DNA of 11,613 nt from Flavobacteriales bacterium (GTDB lineage: Bacteria; Bacteroidota; Bacteroidia; Flavobacteriales; BACL11). The notes under the pieces are model-generated. The model searched no databases, was not told the DNA's origin, and worked only from the letters and a program-made list of their open reading frames with translations. The position numbers and the translations under genes are program-made. Each line of letters begins with the position of its first letter. Position 1 is the stretch's first letter. The DNA is taken from assembly GCA_002724895.1 (NCBI GenBank), contig PBQB01000013.1, forward strand, positions 29,912 through 41,524, written 5' to 3'. Below are positions 1-9,465 of this stretch, one piece after another.

Positions 1-3000
1 ACTAATTTTCCTACTATAGAATACAAACTCAGTTCAAATTTGTTTTGATTACTTGTTATTTTAATATTTTCACTAGAGGGGTTAGGGAAAATTGAAATAT
101 TAAATTTACTTTTGTTTTTATTCAAATTTTCAATTGATAAAATATTTTTTCCATTAATATTTATATTATCCATAAAAAATCTATTTCCATAGTCATTAAT
201 TGCAACAAAACGAATCATAATGGTGTCTCCATTTAAACCAATATTTGATAGATTTATACTATCAGAATCCCAGCTTCCACAAGTAGGATTCCATGCAGAA
301 TTACTGTAAGATGTAGTTTGGAGATTGCTTCCGATTGCTCCGTATATTGAGTCCCATGTATTTCCACAATCGGTTGAAACATCAATTCTAAACCCATCAT
401 TGTTATTGCTTGAATAACCTGAGTACGCATAATCATATGTTAACCAGTTAATTGCATTGTTACCATCACCAAGATGTATTTTATTTGTTATTAAATATGC
501 TTCTTCACCTCTTTTATCAATCCAGAAATGATTCACATATACCACTTGATTTGGGGTACAATTAACACCTGTGTCAATATCAATTTGTTCCCAAAAGAAA
601 GGAGAATTATCAGACATATACCATCCTTGGGGTGGAAACAAATCCAAATCAAATGATTCAGAATAGATTGTAGAGTTACTTATATTAAATACAGAGTCAG
701 TGTAAGTAATCAAATCATTGATGTTTTGGGTTGAACTACCAAAACTGTCTATTACTGTAAGAGAAACATCATATTTGCCAGGAGATGAGTAAATAACGGT
801 AGGATTTTCTAAATTAGAACTACTTGGGTTTCCTCCAGGAAATGACCATTCCCAAGTTGCACTATTTTTTCTTAGCGCTGAATGATCTACAAATTTAACA
901 GTATCATTCAAACAGTTAATTTCTAATTTGTCGGCTGCTATTTGAGCAGATGGGGGCGAGTCATTATAAAGATCTATTGTATAAACACTTCTATTTGTTC
1001 CATTGACTAACTTTCCTTCTCCATAATGAGGATATAGTTGTGTTGATAAAGTTTTTTTTGGAAGATTGTTATTGTAAATTTCCCAATCTGTCATATTATC
1101 ATCTCTATAGAAAACTGATGTCCTTGTACCTAAATAAACACCACCATTACTTCCTCTTTGATGTTCTATATTAGTCATATATTGTCCGTCAAGGATAGGT
1201 GTTGTTAAGTTAATCCAATTTTGTCCTCCATCTATTGACTTAAAAACTTTGTATCCATCATTGGCGTTATAATTACCAGATTGAGGGCACCTAACAACCC
1301 ATATAACATTTTCATTATTACTACTTACAGTTATATCATATGGTCGTGATAAATAACCATCAAGTAATGATGATGGAATTGTTATTTCACTCCAATTTTT
1401 TCCACCATTATCGGACCTATATAATTTTTTTTCCTCCCACCAGCCAGGCCAGGTGGCAACATAAATAACTTCCGGATTGCTCCATGCTACTTCAATCGAA
1501 GTTACTTTTGCATCAAAATGGTATATATCCTCAAAATTTTTCCCGCCATTTTTTGAAAGCCATAGTATTGAATCTTTTCCTGAGTATATTATATTATAAC
1601 ATCTTGGATCAAACTCTAACTGAGATGAAGCTCCGATAGTGTAAGATGCGTTAGGTTTTTTATCTAACGGGAAGGAACTCAATTCTACATTTCTATTTCC
1701 TGATAAAACTTTTCCTCCTCCATCATGATATACTTTTCTTGGATTTCCAAAATTTACAAATCCTCTATAATTGTCACCTCCTTGTGTAGAAATCCAGTCA
1801 TTATTATATGTGCTATTATCCTTAAGTAAGGTTCCGTTATGGTATGTTCCCCCTAGCATGACATTTATGTCTTTAAAACCAACCCCAAAACCCCAAAAAT
1901 CAGTTCCTGCTATCCCATACATTTTTTTATAAATACTATCTCCCTTATTGTTAGAGTAAAATACTCCTCCATCGCATGCAAACCATAGATCATCTCCGTA
2001 ATAGTTAATATCATGAATATCAGCATGAACATAACCTTTTTTATGTGGTTGACTCCATTTAGCAGGACAATTAAATGTAATTCCGTTATCAAAAGAAATC
2101 CAATGATTAACGCCTCCTACATGTATTATGTTAGCGTCAAGAGGGTTTATAGCTAAAGCTAAATCATAATAATATTGTCCCCCATCATCGGAACCATCTG
2201 GTTGCCAGCCCATCATATTTATATTTGTAGAATCTGGTACTCCAGCAGGTTGATTTCCACAACATTGAAAGTTCCAATTTTCTCCTTTATCATAACTTAT
2301 ATAAATTCCATATAACCCACTTCCTCCGTTTGCAGCTCCAGTAGCTAAAGCAACAATTTTATCAGGTTCTGCTGGGGAAACGGCAATTTCTGTTCTTTTT
2401 TGTTCGTCTCCTATTGATGGAGATGGCCATCCATTTGTAAAGTTAGTTAAACTAGTACCGCCATTAGAGGATCTATAAAATAAAGTGCTATCTCCAGATT
2501 GCATTACAAAATAAACTGTATCTGAACTATTTGGATGAAATTCTATTTCTAAAAAACTTCCATCAAATATTTTTGTAAAGTTATTTCCAGCATCAACAGA
2601 AGAATAAAGTCCTTGATCAGATGCAATAAATATTTCTTGATTATTAGATGGTTTTAATTTAATATCTTTAATAGAATGTGAAACACTGTTGAAAACTGAG
2701 TCTCCTATTATAATCCAGTTCGTTCCACTATCAAATGATTTATATAATTTATTATCTCCACTAATATAAACTGTATTGTGATTTATAAAATCAATTTCTA
2801 ATGCATAAACTCTAGAAATTTGTAAATTTTTTGTTATTAAATGCCAATTCTGACCCTTGTCCAATGTTTTCCAAGCACCTGCAGTTGCAGTTCCAGCATA
2901 AAGGACATCTGAGTTAATTACTGATTGTTCAATTGTGTAGATATGCGCTGCTCCAGGAGCATAACTTCTACTAGCAGCATCTTTATCAAAGTCCCATGGA

Positions 3001-3299
3001 CCAATGCATTGCCATTGATTTAAACTATTAGAATAAAAATTTGTATTAGCATCAGGTGAATTTCTACTCATATTTCTTAACCACCTTTTATAATACTGGG
3101 TATGTTTGTTCTTTATAAATTTATTTTTTTTGTGGTATTTTTCATATAATTTAATAACTGTACCAGGGTTAGAATTGTCTTTATACATTTCTTGAACCCA
3201 CTTAGGAAGATTGTGAAGCTTGTATTTATACTTTAATTCTATTTGAGCATAAACATTATGATATGTAAAAATTATTAAAAGAAATAGTTTTATTTTCAT
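1..3299 (-). CDS. Secreted T9SS-sorted multidomain protein with BNR/Asp-box propeller, PKD and MAM-like domains (3' end outside window)
   Basis: The frame is open for 1099 codons from ATG 3299 to the left edge, with no stop. Residues 1-18 form a signal peptide (hydrophobic LFLLIIF, cleavage after VYA). Residues 130-700 hold about ten Asp-box motifs of the S-x-D-x-G-x-x-W type, for example near 188-195, 334-342, 629-636 and 688-695, suggesting sortilin/BNR beta-propellers. A YVHADIHDI segment (423-431) and an ACDGGVFYS segment (440-448) lie inside the propeller. Residues 783-868 look like a PKD domain (WEWSFPGGNPSSS, then GKYDVSLTV). Residues 880-1050 resemble a jelly-roll/MAM-like domain ending in FFMDNI. 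From residue 1068, ISIFPNPSS begins a T9SS type A sorting domain; about 40 residues are probably missing. By family, such proteins cross the outer membrane through T9SS and are released or surface-anchored. The ligand or substrate is unknown and no catalytic site is evident. The start lies 42 bp after the metK stop, so co-transcription is possible. Confidence 0.9.
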   Translation of the reverse strand, partial: MKIKLFLLIIFTYHNVYAQIELKYKYKLHNLPKWVQEMYKDNSNPGTVIKLYEKYHKKNKFIKNKHTQYYKRWLRNMSRNSPDANTNFYSNSLNQWQCIGPWDFDKDAASRSYAPGAAHIYTIEQSVINSDVLYAGTATAGAWKTLDKGQNWHLITKNLQISRVYALEIDFINHNTVYISGDNKLYKSFDSGTNWIIIGDSVFNSVSHSIKDIKLKPSNNQEIFIASDQGLYSSVDAGNNFTKIFDGSFLEIEFHPNSSDTVYFVMQSGDSTLFYRSSNGGTSLTNFTNGWPSPSIGDEQKRTEIAVSPAEPDKIVALATGAANGGSGLYGIYISYDKGENWNFQCCGNQPAGVPDSTNINMMGWQPDGSDDGGQYYYDLALAINPLDANIIHVGGVNHWISFDNGITFNCPAKWSQPHKKGYVHADIHDINYYGDDLWFACDGGVFYSNNKGDSIYKKMYGIAGTDFWGFGVGFKDINVMLGGTYHNGTLLKDNSTYNNDWISTQGGDNYRGFVNFGNPRKVYHDGGGKVLSGNRNVELSSFPLDKKPNASYTIGASSQLEFDPRCYNIIYSGKDSILWLSKNGGKNFEDIYHFDAKVTSIEVAWSNPEVIYVATWPGWWEEKKLYRSDNGGKNWSEITIPSSLLDGYLSRPYDITVSSNNENVIWVVRCPQSGNYNANDGYKVFKSIDGGQNWINLTTPILDGQYMTNIEHQRGSNGGVYLGTRTSVFYRDDNMTDWEIYNNNLPKKTLSTQLYPHYGEGKLVNGTNRSVYTIDLYNDSPPSAQIAADKLEINCLNDTVKFVDHSALRKNSATWEWSFPGGNPSSSNLENPTVIYSSPGKYDVSLTVIDSFGSSTQNINDLITYTDSVFNISNSTIYSESFDLDLFPPQGWYMSDNSPFFWEQIDIDTGVNCTPNQVVYVNHFWIDKRGEEAYLITNKIHLGDGNNAINWLTYDYAYSGYSSNNNDGFRIDVSTDCGNTWDSIYGAIGSNLQTTSYSNSAWNPTCGSWDSDSINLSNIGLNGDTIMIRFVAINDYGNRFFMDNININGKNILSIENLNKNKSKFNISIFPNPSSENIKITSNQNKFELSLYSIVGKL

Positions 3300-3341
3300 A
3301 TAACTATTAAATAAAAATTATTTTAAATTTAATTATTGGAA

Positions 3342-4601
3342 CTATATTTTGAAGCTAGACTTTACTTCTTCAATACAATCTAATTTTTCCCATGTAAAAG
3401 TTTCAACATCAAAATTTTTCATGGATCCATTTACTTCAAAGTATACAGTTTTTTTCTCAGAATTTCTTCCCATGTGACCATAGGATGCGGTTTCAGAATA
3501 AATAGGATTTTTTAATTTTAATCTATTAATAATAGATGCAGGTTTTAAATTAAAACATGGCATATTAGTAACAATGTTAGCAATTTCTCCATCTGTTAAG
3601 TTAACTTTAGCAGTTCCGTAAGTATCTATAAAAATTCCCATAGGTTCTGCAACTCCTATAGCGTAACTAACTTGAACTAAAATTCTATCAGCAACACCTG
3701 CAGCTACTAAATTTTTTGCAATATGCCTTGTTGCATAGGCAGCAGAACGATCAACTTTTGAAGGATCTTTACCTGAAAAAGCACCTCCTCCATGAGCTCC
3801 TTTGCCTCCATAAGTATCAACAATAATTTTTCTTCCAGTTAAACCAGTATCACCATGAGGACCACCAATTACAAATTTGCCAGTTGGATTTACGTGATAT
3901 TTTTCGTTTCCAAACAATATATTGTTTTTTTCTGTAAGTTGTTTTTTAACTCTAGGCATTAAAATATTTATTACATCTGATTCAATTTTTTGTTGCATGA
4001 GTTCATCTTTGTCAAAATTATCATGTTGAGTTGAAACAACAATGTCAGTTATACTTTTTGGAGAATGATCATCATTATATTCCAGTGTTACTTGAGATTT
4101 AGAATCTGGTCTTAAATATGTCATTTCTTTACCTTCTCTTCTTATTTTTGCCATTTCTATTAAGATCTTATGAGAAATGTCAAGCGCTAGAGGCATTAGA
4201 TTTTCTGTTTCATTTGTAGCATAACCAAACATCATTCCTTGGTCTCCCGCCCCTTGCTCTTTGTTGAGACCTTCACCTTCGTTAACCCCTTGTCTAATGT
4301 CAGATGATTGCTCATGAATAGCAGAAATGACACCACAACTATCAGCATCAAATTGATATTCTGACTTAGTATATCCAATTTTCCGTATTACTTCTCTTGC
4401 CACTTTTTGAACATCTACATATGCCTTTGTTTTAACTTCTCCACTAAGTACTGTTAGACCTGTAGTGACTAATGTTTCACAAGCAACTTTAGAATTTTTA
4501 TCTTGTGCTAAAAAATTATCTAATAGTGCATCTGAAATTTGATCAGATACTTTATCTGGATGTCCTTCTGATACGGATTCTGATGTAAAATAGTACGCCA
4601 T
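3342..4601 (-). CDS. metK: S-adenosylmethionine synthetase (methionine adenosyltransferase)
   Basis: This cytoplasmic enzyme makes S-adenosylmethionine from methionine and ATP, releasing phosphate and pyrophosphate. The 419-residue product begins [21 protein letters not shown], a classic MetK N-terminus with the ATP-contacting His14, Asp16 and Lys17. The GAGDQG signature is at 117-122 and the [13 protein letters not shown] phosphate-binding loop starts at 246, followed by the glycine-rich [15 protein letters not shown] segment and [14 protein letters not shown]. The length is somewhat above the 384 residues of the E. coli enzyme, as usual in Bacteroidota. The gene is divergent from the riboswitch-controlled metH-metF pair, which supplies its methionine. 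No SAM aptamer can be seen in its own leader on the minus strand, so its control appears separate. It is followed on the same strand by the T9SS protein gene after 42 bp, without a visible terminator. Confidence 0.98.
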   Translation of the reverse strand: MAYYFTSESVSEGHPDKVSDQISDALLDNFLAQDKNSKVACETLVTTGLTVLSGEVKTKAYVDVQKVAREVIRKIGYTKSEYQFDADSCGVISAIHEQSSDIRQGVNEGEGLNKEQGAGDQGMMFGYATNETENLMPLALDISHKILIEMAKIRREGKEMTYLRPDSKSQVTLEYNDDHSPKSITDIVVSTQHDNFDKDELMQQKIESDVINILMPRVKKQLTEKNNILFGNEKYHVNPTGKFVIGGPHGDTGLTGRKIIVDTYGGKGAHGGGAFSGKDPSKVDRSAAYATRHIAKNLVAAGVADRILVQVSYAIGVAEPMGIFIDTYGTAKVNLTDGEIANIVTNMPCFNLKPASIINRLKLKNPIYSETASYGHMGRNSEKKTVYFEVNGSMKNFDVETFTWEKLDCIEEVKSSFKI

Positions 4602-4687
4602 TTTGTAGATTTAATTTTAAAAAAGTAAGTAATGTCTTTAAACTTTTTTAGTTGGTTTGCGAATTTAAGAAAAAAAAGACTATCGGC

Positions 4688-4718
4688 TTGTTTAGTATAA
4701 AAAAAAGCTATTAATTTG
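4688..4718 (+). promoter_or_regulatory. Predicted Bacteroidota-type promoter of the metH-metF operon
   Basis: A TTG at 4688-4690 lies 20 bp upstream of TTAATTTG at 4711-4718, which matches the Bacteroidota -7 consensus TAnnTTTG at five of six fixed positions. Transcription would start roughly 5-7 bases after the last G, at about 4723-4725. That coincides with the first base of the riboswitch P1 stem, and this agreement is the main support. It is a consensus match only. Confidence 0.5.
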
Positions 4719-4723
4719 CACAA

Positions 4724-4819
4724 ACTTATCAAGAAAGACGGAGGGACGGGCCCTTTGATGTCTTGGCAACCTTAAAAGATAAAGGTGCCAATTCCCGCTT
4801 CATTTGAAGAAAGATGAGT
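4724..4819 (+). ncRNA. SAM-I (S-box) riboswitch aptamer upstream of metH
   Basis: This cis-acting RNA binds S-adenosylmethionine. The conserved S-box core is visible in order: GAGGGACGGGCCC (4741-4753), TTGATG, TTGGCAACC (ending 4771) and GGTGCCAATTCCCGC (4784-4798). The helices can be drawn by hand. P1 is CTTATC 4725-4730 with GATGAG 4813-4818, plus A4724-T4819. The base of P2 is AAGAC 4735-4739 with GTCTT 4760-4764. P3 is ACCTT 4769-4773 with AAGGT 4782-4786. P4 is CTTC 4798-4801 with GAAG 4806-4809. P3 and P4 are short, but all four helices of the junction are present. It lies 56 bases before the metH ATG. In this class bound SAM normally lowers expression, which fits its place ahead of methionine synthesis genes. 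Confidence 0.95.
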
Positions 4820-4853
4820 GAAATTAAATAATTTCCCAATTGCTTTCTTGATA
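4820..4853 (+). promoter_or_regulatory. Putative riboswitch expression platform: small hairpin plus anti-P1 element
   Basis: Directly after the aptamer, GAAATT 4820-4825 and AATTTC 4830-4835 form a perfect hairpin with a 4-base loop. Next, CTTTCTTGATA at 4843-4853 is an exact 11-base reverse complement of 4727-4737, which is the 5' strand of P1 plus the start of P2. The first seven bases (4843-4849) are also complementary to AAGAAAG 4807-4813 at the P4/P1 3' side. Pairing either way would dismantle the SAM-bound fold. No GC-rich stem followed by a U run exists before the metH start, so an intrinsic terminator is not seen. How the switch acts is inferred, not shown. Confidence 0.5.
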
Positions 4854-4874
4854 GGTCTTAATAGTTTAATAAAT

Positions 4875-7800
4875 ATGAGGCAGAGTATAAAAGAGATATT
4901 AAAAAATCGAATACTTATTTTAGATGGAGCAATGGGAACAATGGTTCAACGCTATAACCTAAAAGAAGAAGATTTTAGAGGAGAACAGTTTAAAAGTCAT
5001 AAAAAAGATTTAAAAGGAAACAATGATTTACTTTCCATTACTAAACCAGAAATAATTAAACAAATACACAAAGAGTATTTAGAGGCTGGAGCTGATATTA
5101 TTGAGACAAATACTTTTAGTGCTACATCTATTGCACAGGCAGACTATTTTTTGGAAAGAGCAGTTTATGACATAAATTATCAATCAGCAAAAATTGCAAA
5201 AGAAATATCTACAAAGTATTCAACAAGTACTAAGCCCAGATTTGTTGCAGGTTCAATTGGTCCAACAAATCGTACAGCATCTATTTCACCTAATATTGAA
5301 GATCCTGGTTTTAGATTAATAAATTTTGATCAATTGAAAGAAGCCTATTCTGAACAGGTACATGCTTTAATTGATGGAGGAGTTGATCTTTTACTTGTTG
5401 AAACTGTATTTGATACTCTTAATTGCAAGGCAGCATTATTTGCAATTGATGAGGTTTTAGAAAAAAGAAATATAAGATTGCCAATTATGATTTCTGGTAC
5501 AATTACTGATGAAAGTGGTAGAACTCTTTCTGGACAAACAGTTGAGGCTTTTCTTAATTCTGTTTCTCATGTTGATATATTGAGCATTGGATTTAATTGT
5601 GCTCTGGGTACACAAGCTATGTATCCTTATATTGAGGAACTTTCAAGAAAGGCTCCTTTTTTTATTAGTGCATTTCCTAACGCAGGTCTTCCTAATGTAA
5701 TGGGAGAATATGATGATGGTCCTAGTAATATGGCAAAACAACTAGAGTCTTTTATGCAAAATAAGATAGTAAATATTATAGGTGGTTGTTGTGGAACAAC
5801 TGCCGAGCATATTAAAGCTTTTTATAAATTATCTAAGCTGTATAATCCTAGAAAAATACCTGTATTAAAAAAGGAGTTAAAAATTAGTGGTTTAGAAGCT
5901 GTTACAGTTAGCTCTAGAAGTAATTTCCTGAACATAGGAGAAAGAACTAATGTGATGGGGTCAAATAAGTTTAGGAAACTAATAAAGCAGGACAATTTTG
6001 AAGATGCTTTAGAAATAGCAAAAGGACAAGTTGAAGGAGGAGCTCAAGTTATTGATGTTAATATGGACGATGGAATGATTGAAGGAGAAAAGTCAATGGT
6101 TCGATTTTTAAATCTTATTGCTTCAGAACCAGATATATCTAAAGTTCCAATAATGATTGATTCATCAAAATGGAATATTATCGAAGCTGGATTAAAATGT
6201 ATACAAGGAAAAGGGATAGTGAATTCAATTTCGTTGAAAGAAGGTGAACAAGAATTTAAGAGACAAGCAAATTTGATACGTAGATACGGAGCCGCTGTTA
6301 TTGTTATGGCTTTTGATGAAAAAGGTCAAGCTGTAAATTATGATGATAAAATTAGGATTTGTAAAAGAGCATATAATATATTGGTTGAAGAAGTTTCCTT
6401 TCCTGCAGAAGATATTATTTTTGACCCTAATATTTTAACTGTTGCTACTGGAATTGAGGAACATGATAACTATGCGGTTGATTTTTTTAAAGCAACAAAA
6501 TGGATTAAAAATAATCTACCACATGCTAAGGTAAGTGGAGGAATAAGTAATGTTTCATTCTCATTTAGAGGAAATAATATAGTCAGAGAAGCAATGCACT
6601 CAGCTTTTCTTTTTCATGCTATTAATAATGGTTTAGATATGGGAATAGTAAATGCTGGAATGATTGAGGTATATGAAAATATTCCAAAAAAACTATTATT
6701 AAACGTTGAGGATGTTTTATTAAATAAGGATAATAGTGCAACTGAACGTTTATTAGATATGTCAGAATCCTTAAAAGGCAAAGGCAAAGAAAGAAAAGAA
6801 GATCTTGCATGGAGAAAAAAAACATTAGAAGAAAGATTAAAGTACTCATTAATAAAAGGGATCAATTCATTCATTGATAATGATGTAAATCAGGCACTTA
6901 AAAAATTTAATAGGCCTTTAGAAATTATTGAAGGCCCATTAATGGACGGGATGAGTATTGTTGGTGATTTGTTTGGTTCAGGAAAAATGTTTCTTCCTCA
7001 AGTTGTTAAAAGTGCGAGAGTAATGAAACAAGCTGTTGCTATTCTTACACCATTTATTGAAAAAGATAAGGTTAAAGGGGAAAAAGCAGGTAAAATTTTA
7101 TTAGCAACTGTAAAAGGAGATGTCCATGATATAGGAAAAAATATAGTAGGTGTAGTACTAGGATGTAATAACTATGAAATAATAGATTTAGGAGTAATGG
7201 TTTCTTCAAATAAGATTATAGAAGAAGCTAGAAAAAATGATGTTGATATAATTGGTTTAAGTGGTTTGATTACTCCTTCATTGGACGAAATGATATTTGT
7301 AGCTCAAGAAATGCAAAAAAATAATTTTAAAATACCCTTACTAATTGGAGGAGCAACAACTTCTCAGGTTCATACTGCAGTAAAAATTAAGGAACACTAC
7401 CAAAATGCTGTAGTTCATGTTTTAGATGCTTCAAAGGCAGTAGGTGTTTCAAGTAAATTGTTAGGCGAAAACAGTAATTTATATAAACATGAAATAGATT
7501 GTCATTATTTAGAAATCAAGGAAAATTATCTCAAAAAAGTCATGCAAAAAGAATACGTTTCTCTTCATGATGCAAGAGATAATAAGAACACTATAGATTG
7601 GAAAAATATAAAGATTTCTAAGCCTAAAGAATTAGGTGTGCAGTTGTTTAATGACTTGTCAATTGAAAAAATTCGACATTATATTGATTGGACTCCTTTT
7701 TTTATTAGTTGGGAAATGAAATTGAAGTTTCCCGAAATTTTAACTGATATAAAATATGGAAAAGCAGCGACAAAATTATATGATGATGCAAACAGAATGA

Positions 7801-8507
7801 TAGATAATATAATATTAAATAATTGGTTAAAACTAAATGCAGTAATAGGGATCTGGCAAGCAAATTCAAAAAATGAAGATGTTTATTTATTTAATAATGG
7901 TAAAAAAATTGAAGAGTTTAATTTTTTAAGACAACAATCAAAAAATATTAAAAATAATAAGTGTTTATCTGATTTTATTGCACCGTTCAGTACTGGAATT
8001 ATGGATTATATAGGTGCATTTGTTTGTACTGCAGGTCTAGATATAGAAAAACAACTAAAGGTTTTTGAAAAGAAATTTGATGAGTATAACGGAATATTGT
8101 TAAAGATAATTGCTGATCGATTAGCTGAAGCATTAACCGAATACATGCATGAGAAAGTTAGAAAAGATATTTGGGGTTATTCAAATAAAGAAAAATTTAA
8201 TAATCAACAACTAATAGATGAACAATATATTGGGATTAGACCAGCTCCTGGCTATACTGCCTGTCCAGATCATACCGAAAAGTTGAAGATTTTCAACTTA
8301 CTTCAAGCTAAAGAAAATATAGGCGTTCGCCTTACTGAAAATTTAGCAATGTATCCAAATGCAACTGTTTGTGGATATTATTTTGCAAATAGTAAAACAA
8401 AATATTTTAATGTAGGAAAGATTCAAGATGATCAGTTAGTTGATTATTCAAAAAGAAAAAAAATGCATATAAATGATGTAAAAAAATGGTTAAGATCAAA
8501 CATATAA
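4875..8507 (+). CDS. metH: Cobalamin-dependent methionine synthase, full-length four-module form
   Basis: The enzyme transfers a methyl group from 5-methyltetrahydrofolate to homocysteine via cob(I)alamin, forming methionine. The 1210-residue product has every module of E. coli MetH (1227 residues). The homocysteine-binding barrel starts at LDGAMGTM and has zinc ligands Cys242, Cys305 and Cys306 (in GFNC and GGCCGTT). The folate-binding barrel begins at [13 protein letters not shown] (351). A cap domain precedes the B12 domain, where DVHDIG supplies the cobalt-ligating His751, with GGATTS downstream. The C-terminal reactivation domain carries [21 protein letters not shown] (from 1122) and [11 protein letters not shown]. 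The ATG at 4875 is chosen because family members begin just before this barrel. A GTG in frame at 4818 lies inside riboswitch stem P1 and would add 19 non-conserved residues. No Shine-Dalgarno sequence is present. metF follows after 4 bases, and control is by the SAM-I riboswitch upstream. Confidence 0.97.
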   Translation: MRQSIKEILKNRILILDGAMGTMVQRYNLKEEDFRGEQFKSHKKDLKGNNDLLSITKPEIIKQIHKEYLEAGADIIETNTFSATSIAQADYFLERAVYDINYQSAKIAKEISTKYSTSTKPRFVAGSIGPTNRTASISPNIEDPGFRLINFDQLKEAYSEQVHALIDGGVDLLLVETVFDTLNCKAALFAIDEVLEKRNIRLPIMISGTITDESGRTLSGQTVEAFLNSVSHVDILSIGFNCALGTQAMYPYIEELSRKAPFFISAFPNAGLPNVMGEYDDGPSNMAKQLESFMQNKIVNIIGGCCGTTAEHIKAFYKLSKLYNPRKIPVLKKELKISGLEAVTVSSRSNFLNIGERTNVMGSNKFRKLIKQDNFEDALEIAKGQVEGGAQVIDVNMDDGMIEGEKSMVRFLNLIASEPDISKVPIMIDSSKWNIIEAGLKCIQGKGIVNSISLKEGEQEFKRQANLIRRYGAAVIVMAFDEKGQAVNYDDKIRICKRAYNILVEEVSFPAEDIIFDPNILTVATGIEEHDNYAVDFFKATKWIKNNLPHAKVSGGISNVSFSFRGNNIVREAMHSAFLFHAINNGLDMGIVNAGMIEVYENIPKKLLLNVEDVLLNKDNSATERLLDMSESLKGKGKERKEDLAWRKKTLEERLKYSLIKGINSFIDNDVNQALKKFNRPLEIIEGPLMDGMSIVGDLFGSGKMFLPQVVKSARVMKQAVAILTPFIEKDKVKGEKAGKILLATVKGDVHDIGKNIVGVVLGCNNYEIIDLGVMVSSNKIIEEARKNDVDIIGLSGLITPSLDEMIFVAQEMQKNNFKIPLLIGGATTSQVHTAVKIKEHYQNAVVHVLDASKAVGVSSKLLGENSNLYKHEIDCHYLEIKENYLKKVMQKEYVSLHDARDNKNTIDWKNIKISKPKELGVQLFNDLSIEKIRHYIDWTPFFISWEMKLKFPEILTDIKYGKAATKLYDDANRMIDNIILNNWLKLNAVIGIWQANSKNEDVYLFNNGKKIEEFNFLRQQSKNIKNNKCLSDFIAPFSTGIMDYIGAFVCTAGLDIEKQLKVFEKKFDEYNGILLKIIADRLAEALTEYMHEKVRKDIWGYSNKEKFNNQQLIDEQYIGIRPAPGYTACPDHTEKLKIFNLLQAKENIGVRLTENLAMYPNATVCGYYFANSKTKYFNVGKIQDDQLVDYSKRKKMHINDVKKWLRSNI

Positions 8508-8511
8508 AAAA

Positions 8512-9465
8512 ATGAAAGTAATAGAACATATAAAAAATACAAATAAAACTCTTTTTTCCTTTGAGATTTTACCTCCGTTAAAAGGAGAGAGTATTCAATC
8601 TTTATATAAATCTTTAGATCCATTAATGGAGTTTCAACCTCCATTTATAGATGTGACATATCATAGAGAAGAATATGTATATAAAAGGAAAGATAATGGG
8701 TTGTTAGAAAGAAGGTCAGTTAAGAAAAGACCTGGTACAGTAGGGATTTGTGCAGCAATAATGAATAAGTATAATGTAGATACAGTTCCACATATTATTT
8801 GTGGTGGTTTTAATAGAGAAGAAACAGAAAATGCATTGATAGATTTAAATTTTTTAGGCATTGATAATTTATTAGTTTTAAGAGGTGATCCAATTAAGTC
8901 TGAGATATATTTTAGTGCTGAAAATGACGGTCATAGTTATGCGTCAGAATTGTTGATGCAAGTAAGTGATATGAACAAAGGGATATATTTAGATAATGAT
9001 TTGAGAAACACTGTGTCTACAGATTTTTGTATCGGTGTTGCAGGCTATCCTGAAAAACATTTTGAATCTCCAAATATGTTTTCAGATATTCATTTTTTGA
9101 AAAAGAAAGTAGAAGCAGGAGCTGAATATATAGTTACTCAGATGTTTTTTGATAACCAAAAATATTTTGATTTTGTAAAATTATGTAGAGAAAATGATAT
9201 TCATATACCAATTATCCCAGGGTTAAAACCAATAGCCACAAAAAAACAGTTAACACTTCTTCCACAGAGATTTCATTTAAATATCCCATCAGAATTGGTT
9301 AATTTAATAATAAAATCGAAAAATAATGATGAAGTAAGAAATATTGGTATTGAATGGGCAATAAATCAAACAAGAGAATTAATAGAATTTGGGGTGCCAT
9401 GTATTCATTTTTATACTATGGGTAAGTCAGATAATATTCAAAAAATTGTACAAAAATTTATATAG
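8512..9465 (+). CDS. metF: 5,10-methylenetetrahydrofolate reductase
   Basis: This flavoprotein reduces 5,10-methylenetetrahydrofolate to 5-methyltetrahydrofolate, the methyl donor used by the MetH encoded immediately upstream. The 317-residue product is a TIM barrel of the usual bacterial length. It shows FSFEILPP near the N-terminus (Glu18, matching the catalytic Glu of the family), DVTYHREE, a HIICGGFNREETENAL segment, LVLRGDP (124-127, with Asp126 in the flavin/folate position), GVAGYPEKH, VTQMFFDN and IPIIPGLKPI. The gene begins 4 bases after the metH stop within a run of A residues and has no Shine-Dalgarno sequence, so it is almost certainly co-transcribed under the same SAM-I riboswitch. 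Its 3' end overlaps the convergent ABC ATPase gene by 8 bp. Confidence 0.96.
   Translation: MKVIEHIKNTNKTLFSFEILPPLKGESIQSLYKSLDPLMEFQPPFIDVTYHREEYVYKRKDNGLLERRSVKKRPGTVGICAAIMNKYNVDTVPHIICGGFNREETENALIDLNFLGIDNLLVLRGDPIKSEIYFSAENDGHSYASELLMQVSDMNKGIYLDNDLRNTVSTDFCIGVAGYPEKHFESPNMFSDIHFLKKKVEAGAEYIVTQMFFDNQKYFDFVKLCRENDIHIPIIPGLKPIATKKQLTLLPQRFHLNIPSELVNLIIKSKNNDEVRNIGIEWAINQTRELIEFGVPCIHFYTMGKSDNIQKIVQKFI

Noticed and set aside
1..3299. Short open frames inside the large T9SS gene, and the idea that the region is non-coding or broken
   Set aside because: A single frame is open for all 1099 codons with recognisable domains from end to end. The short frames (for example 254-436 and 1910-2092) have no family resemblance and are shadows.
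4634..4680. Possible hairpin in the metK leader (GTCTTT 4634-4639 with AAAGAC 4675-4680, plus a T/A run)
   Set aside because: It is interrupted by a bulge and made mostly of homopolymer A/T pairing, which is cheap in sequence this AT-rich. It does not match a known regulator or a terminator.
4602..4740. Search for a second SAM riboswitch reading toward metK
   Set aside because: No GGGA...GGCAACC...GGTGC core or other SAM-class signature is found on the minus strand.
4818..4874. GTG start at 4818 giving a 19-residue longer MetH
   Set aside because: The GTG overlaps the 3' strand of riboswitch P1, the extra residues do not resemble any MetH N-terminus, and ATG 4875 sits just ahead of the conserved barrel start.
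6614..6874. Minus-strand open frames inside metH and metF (6614-6874, 8444-8644, 8661-8861) and a plus-strand one inside gldA (9888-10121)
   Set aside because: They lie wholly opposite strongly conserved genes (8444-8644 spans the metH/metF junction) and show no domain or signal of their own.
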